Origin: Bermanella sp034112345
GTDB taxonomy: Bacteria; Pseudomonadota; Gammaproteobacteria; Pseudomonadales; Oceanobacteraceae
Direction of reading: 5' to 3'
DNA: 43,715 nucleotides
Assembly: GCA_034112345.1 (NCBI GenBank)
Contig: JAWUVN010000059.1
Coordinates: forward strand, 1 to 43,715
A model generated the notes under the pieces. It saw only the letters and a program-made list of their open reading frames with translations, had not been told where the DNA came from and did not search any database. Position numbers and translations under genes: made by a program. Position 1 is the first letter of the stretch. Every line of letters starts with the position of its first letter. This document shows, in pieces, positions 41,393 through 43,715 of the stretch.

Positions 41393-42289
41393 TTACGATT
41401 GCCTGATTAATTCATCTAATGCAGGCAATAAATTTTCTGGTGAGATCACTTTTTGCACGCAATACCATAAAGCAGACAAGTATTTCATTTGTCGGTTGGC
41501 AAACTCTAGTTGTGAGGGTTTGATTTGACCATTCCCATAATATTGTAAAAATAGTTCAGTTTGAGTGGGTGTTAGGTTGCAACTATCGCATAAAACGGCG
41601 ATATCCCAGACTGGGTTTCCAATAGCGGCATACTCCCAGTCGATCAAATAGAGTTTGTCGGTATCAACAATCCAGTTGTGCGGATTTGGGTCCATGTGGC
41701 AAAGCTTAAGTGAATAACCGGGGCTTTTTAATTGTATGTCTATTTCATCTTTATAAGCAGAAAGAGCCTTTCCAAGCTCGGGTGTCTCTAATGTCTGTTT
41801 TAATATTTGTGTCCAATAGTGATCAGTTCTTTGTTTAAAATCGATTATTGGCCAGGCTGATGATAGGGGGGTGTTGTGAGTGGCCTTTAGTTTTAATGCG
41901 ACTTCTTTTAAGTAACCTTGTGTGTCTGCCTCTGTGCAGTTAAGCATTAGCTCGTATAAGGTTTGCCCTTCGATAAAAGGTCGAACCCAGTAGATGTCTT
42001 TGGGGTCTCGATATATGTATGGTTTGCAAATATCATATTGAGCAACACACTGATGGATGTGCCATTCTGCATGACGGTTTAGTCCTAACGCCTGGGCGTT
42101 TTGAGCGTTGATTCTAAATACGTATCCTGTATTTTTATGTTGGTTATTTCTGTCGCAGTAGAGCGAAAAACTGCTATTAGTGAGCCCTTTAACCAGCGCT
42201 TTAAAGTCATTGGGACGAGGTTGCTCTGCACAAATGCTTGGCCAGAGCTTCCAGTCTTTAATTAAGTCGCTTGTATGTTCTAAGGGCAT
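41393..42289 (-). CDS. Thiamine kinase-like phosphotransferase
   Basis: 298 aa of the aminoglycoside/choline kinase-like fold. Catalytic loop LCHMDPNPHNWIVD (about residues 199-212) and the metal Asp in LIDWEYAAIGNPVWDIA (about 218-234) are complete, so it is probably active. Similar proteins are thiamine kinase (ThiK/YcfN) and choline kinase. The context with a PnuT transporter, a thiamine-binding protein and a TonB receptor makes thiamine the best guess for the substrate. It follows the transporter by 14 bases. Confidence 0.8.
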   Translation of the reverse strand: MPLEHTSDLIKDWKLWPSICAEQPRPNDFKALVKGLTNSSFSLYCDRNNQHKNTGYVFRINAQNAQALGLNRHAEWHIHQCVAQYDICKPYIYRDPKDIYWVRPFIEGQTLYELMLNCTEADTQGYLKEVALKLKATHNTPLSSAWPIIDFKQRTDHYWTQILKQTLETPELGKALSAYKDEIDIQLKSPGYSLKLCHMDPNPHNWIVDTDKLYLIDWEYAAIGNPVWDIAVLCDSCNLTPTQTELFLQYYGNGQIKPSQLEFANRQMKYLSALWYCVQKVISPENLLPALDELIRQS

Positions 42290-42303
42290 TTTATACTTAT
42301 TGT

Positions 42304-42939
42304 TTAGATGGATTTCTCATACGAATGAAGCCAAGCCTTGAAGCCAACAAAGCAAAGGACCACGTATACCGCCATTTGCAGGGCAGTTAAGTAAAGCTCT
42401 CTATCAATGTACAAGTATATGGCCAGCGTATCAATGACAATCCAGTAGATCCAATTCTCTAGTACTTTTTTGGCGACCATATAGGTGGTTAGTACAGCGC
42501 CCCAGGTGGTAAATGAATCAAGGTAGGGCATAACAGCCGTTGTGTGATTATTTAAAAAGTAGCCGCTAAACAATGAAAGTAATACGACAGAAGCTATGGC
42601 AAGCGAGTGTTGCTTTATGCTCCATGTGGTAACCGGTAATGGATTTGATTCATTGTTTTTATCATTGCTGTTGTTCCATACATACCAGCCATAAACAGCC
42701 ATTGCGAGATAGTATACATTTAACGCCGATTCCATTAGCAAGCTCACATCAAAAAATAACCAACTAAAAATAGCGGTACTACCAAAAGCGGCATACCAGC
42801 ATAAGCTGTTTTCTTTCATGGCTAAAATAAGATAGGCAAGGCCGAGTAGTACAGCAATGACTTCTAGGAAACTCATTGCTTGCAGTGCCGTTGTAACACC
42901 TTGTGTGAAGGTGTCTGTAAAAGATGTTGTAATTTCCAT
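42304..42939 (-). CDS. pnuT: PnuC-family transporter, probably thiamine (PnuT)
   Basis: 211 aa with about seven helices. Family pattern: an N-terminal MSFLEVIAVLLGLAYLILA block, Trp-rich segments (VYGWYVWNN, ENWIYWIVIDTLAIYLY) that shape the substrate site. PnuC members take up nicotinamide riboside, riboflavin or thiamine by facilitated diffusion, with trapping by phosphorylation. The adjacent kinase and thiamine-binding genes point to thiamine, as proposed for PnuT in TPP-regulated clusters. It begins 13 bases after the thiamine-binding protein gene. Confidence 0.85.
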   Translation of the reverse strand: MEITTSFTDTFTQGVTTALQAMSFLEVIAVLLGLAYLILAMKENSLCWYAAFGSTAIFSWLFFDVSLLMESALNVYYLAMAVYGWYVWNNSNDKNNESNPLPVTTWSIKQHSLAIASVVLLSLFSGYFLNNHTTAVMPYLDSFTTWGAVLTTYMVAKKVLENWIYWIVIDTLAIYLYIDRELYLTALQMAVYVVLCFVGFKAWLHSYEKSI

Positions 42940-42952
42940 TCTACTACTCTAA

Positions 42953-43222
42953 TTATTCGCCATGAGGATTAAGTGCAGGATCAAGGTTTGTGCCTATGAA
43001 TTTACATACAAAGATGGCTTTACCAAAGTGTTCGTAAGAGTATTTGATTTCTTTTTTTAGGGTGTCCATGACTAGGTCGTAATCACCAAATACCTGTGTA
43101 CTCATAGTGTTGCCAACAACACTTAAGCCATCGATTGCTTGTAGGCGGTCAATGAAGTCTTTTATGGCAGGGATGTAATCATCTGCTAAAGGGTATTTGC
43201 TTATTTCTACTGAAAGTTCCAT
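42953..43222 (-). CDS. Thiamine-binding YkoF/MTH1187-type protein
   Basis: 89 aa counted from ATG 43222 (MELSVEISKYPLADDYIP); an in-frame start at 43249 would fall in the terminator stem and is unlikely. It resembles the small ferredoxin-like-fold proteins with thiamine/hydroxymethylpyrimidine binding (YkoF family). Characteristic blocks: MELSVEISKYPL, STQVFGDYDLV and AIFVCKFIGTNL. It lies between the TonB receptor terminator and the transporter. The exact ligand is not established by sequence. Confidence 0.75.
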   Translation of the reverse strand: MELSVEISKYPLADDYIPAIKDFIDRLQAIDGLSVVGNTMSTQVFGDYDLVMDTLKKEIKYSYEHFGKAIFVCKFIGTNLDPALNPHGE

Positions 43223-43234
43223 GTAAGGCCTTTT

Positions 43235-43264
43235 AATAAAAAAGCCCATATTTCTATGGGCTGT
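43235..43264 (-). terminator. Intrinsic terminator of the TonB receptor gene
   Basis: On the minus strand AGCCCATA and TATGGGCT (43262-43255 and 43250-43243) form a stem with a 4-base loop followed by TTTTTTATT. Genes behind it must use read-through or their own promoter. Confidence 0.88.
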
Positions 43265-43276
43265 TTGGTGTAATTT

Positions 43277-43715
43277 TTAGAAGGAGTAGCGGGCTTGAAG
43301 TGTTATTAAGCGAGGGTCGCCAAGTTGTGTGTATGTCTTGTCAGCATAAAAATCTCTTGGGTCGTTACCAAAATAGAAGCCCTTAGTTGTGTAGTCTTTG
43401 TTAGTGAGGTTGCGACCGTGAAGAGATAGTTCTAAATTGTTTGATGAATAATTTAGACTGGCATTCCAAAGTTGGTATGCACTGGACTTTTCATCGTGGC
43501 TGTCTGAATAATAAAAACTGTCTTTTGATTCTGTTTCAATCCTGATGTTTATTTTTTCTGTTAGTTTTTGAGTGATAGCTGTTGATACAGAGTACGTTGG
43601 AGCATGAGCCTGCTCGCGTCCATTTTTGCTAACTGTAATTATATTGTCGTCGTCATCTTTGCTTGTAAATTCATAATCTATAAATTCTGTTTTTAGTAGG
43701 CCAATGCTCAGGTCC
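43277..43715 (-). CDS. TonB-dependent receptor, C-terminal part
   Basis: The frame is open from the window edge to the stop at 43277-43279. The last about 145 residues form beta-strands with the C-terminal signature ELSLHGRNLTNKDYTTKG and a final LGDPRLITLQARYSF ending in Phe, as in TonB-dependent outer membrane receptors. The gene continues beyond the window. Its position at the head of the thiamine salvage genes suggests thiamine as cargo. Any TPP riboswitch would be upstream of it, outside the window. Confidence 0.88.
   Translation of the reverse strand, partial: DLSIGLLKTEFIDYEFTSKDDDDNIITVSKNGREQAHAPTYSVSTAITQKLTEKINIRIETESKDSFYYSDSHDEKSSAYQLWNASLNYSSNNLELSLHGRNLTNKDYTTKGFYFGNDPRDFYADKTYTQLGDPRLITLQARYSF

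Noticed and set aside
1..43715. CRISPR arrays, insertion sequences or prophage genes
   Set aside because: No regularly spaced repeats, transposase or phage proteins were seen on either strand.

Overview
The window reads as chromosomal DNA of a moderately AT-rich marine-type gammaproteobacterium. Gene orders such as cvpA-purF-metZ, moxR-DUF58-transglutaminase, rsxABCDGE-nth and metG/mrp/dcd, together with the protein sequences, suggest a relative of the Oceanospirillales, Cellvibrionales or Pseudomonas group. I cannot name a genus from the sequence alone. I see no prophage, IS element, CRISPR array or rRNA. The left edge cuts cvpA and the right edge cuts a TonB-dependent receptor gene.

Layout. 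Positions 1-3125 (+): 3' part of cvpA, purF, metZ. 3161-7081 (+): a coupled moxR / DUF58 / membrane transglutaminase operon. 7210-8250 (+): an ArsM-like arsenite methyltransferase with a Cys-bearing C-terminal extension. 8324-12623 (-): a membrane class III adenylate cyclase, a membrane-anchored thioredoxin-like protein (DUF6436 type) and a GAF-GAF-HD-GYP protein, a possible cAMP to c-di-GMP signalling set. 12765-13521 (+): a YdjA-type nitroreductase and tRNA-Ser(GGA). 13522-17069: accessory-looking, AT-rich and gene-poor, with a short tandem repeat, a stem-loop, cytochrome b561 and a HipB/HipA toxin-antitoxin pair with candidate operators. 17070-20830 (+): methionine synthase split into two overlapping genes.

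20930-22566 (-): a small PstS-like periplasmic protein and a porin, divergent from a Cys-rich SO_0444/UPF0718-type permease (22781-23932, +). 24006-25605 (-): a three-gene operon of a two-domain 6-pyruvoyl/6-carboxytetrahydropterin synthase-like protein, a HisI-type cyclohydrolase and a small unknown protein, next to folE2 (25740-26693). This combination recalls the zinc-starvation paralog sets known from other bacteria. 26850-33869 (-): rsxABCDGE-nth-gloA, an electron transport complex operon. 34065-34871 (-): a PhnD-like periplasmic binding protein. 35037-38425: metG (-) and mrp/apbC (+). 38507-41297: tmcA (-) and dcd (+). 41393-43715 (-): a thiamine salvage set of TonB receptor (partial), thiamine-binding protein, PnuT transporter and thiamine kinase-like phosphotransferase.

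Most genes are housekeeping. The points most worth a second look are the cyclase / redox protein / GAF-HD-GYP set, the tandem-domain pterin synthase whose catalytic motifs are divided between two halves, the split methionine synthase, the paired inverted repeats upstream of hipB, and several unexplained hairpins.
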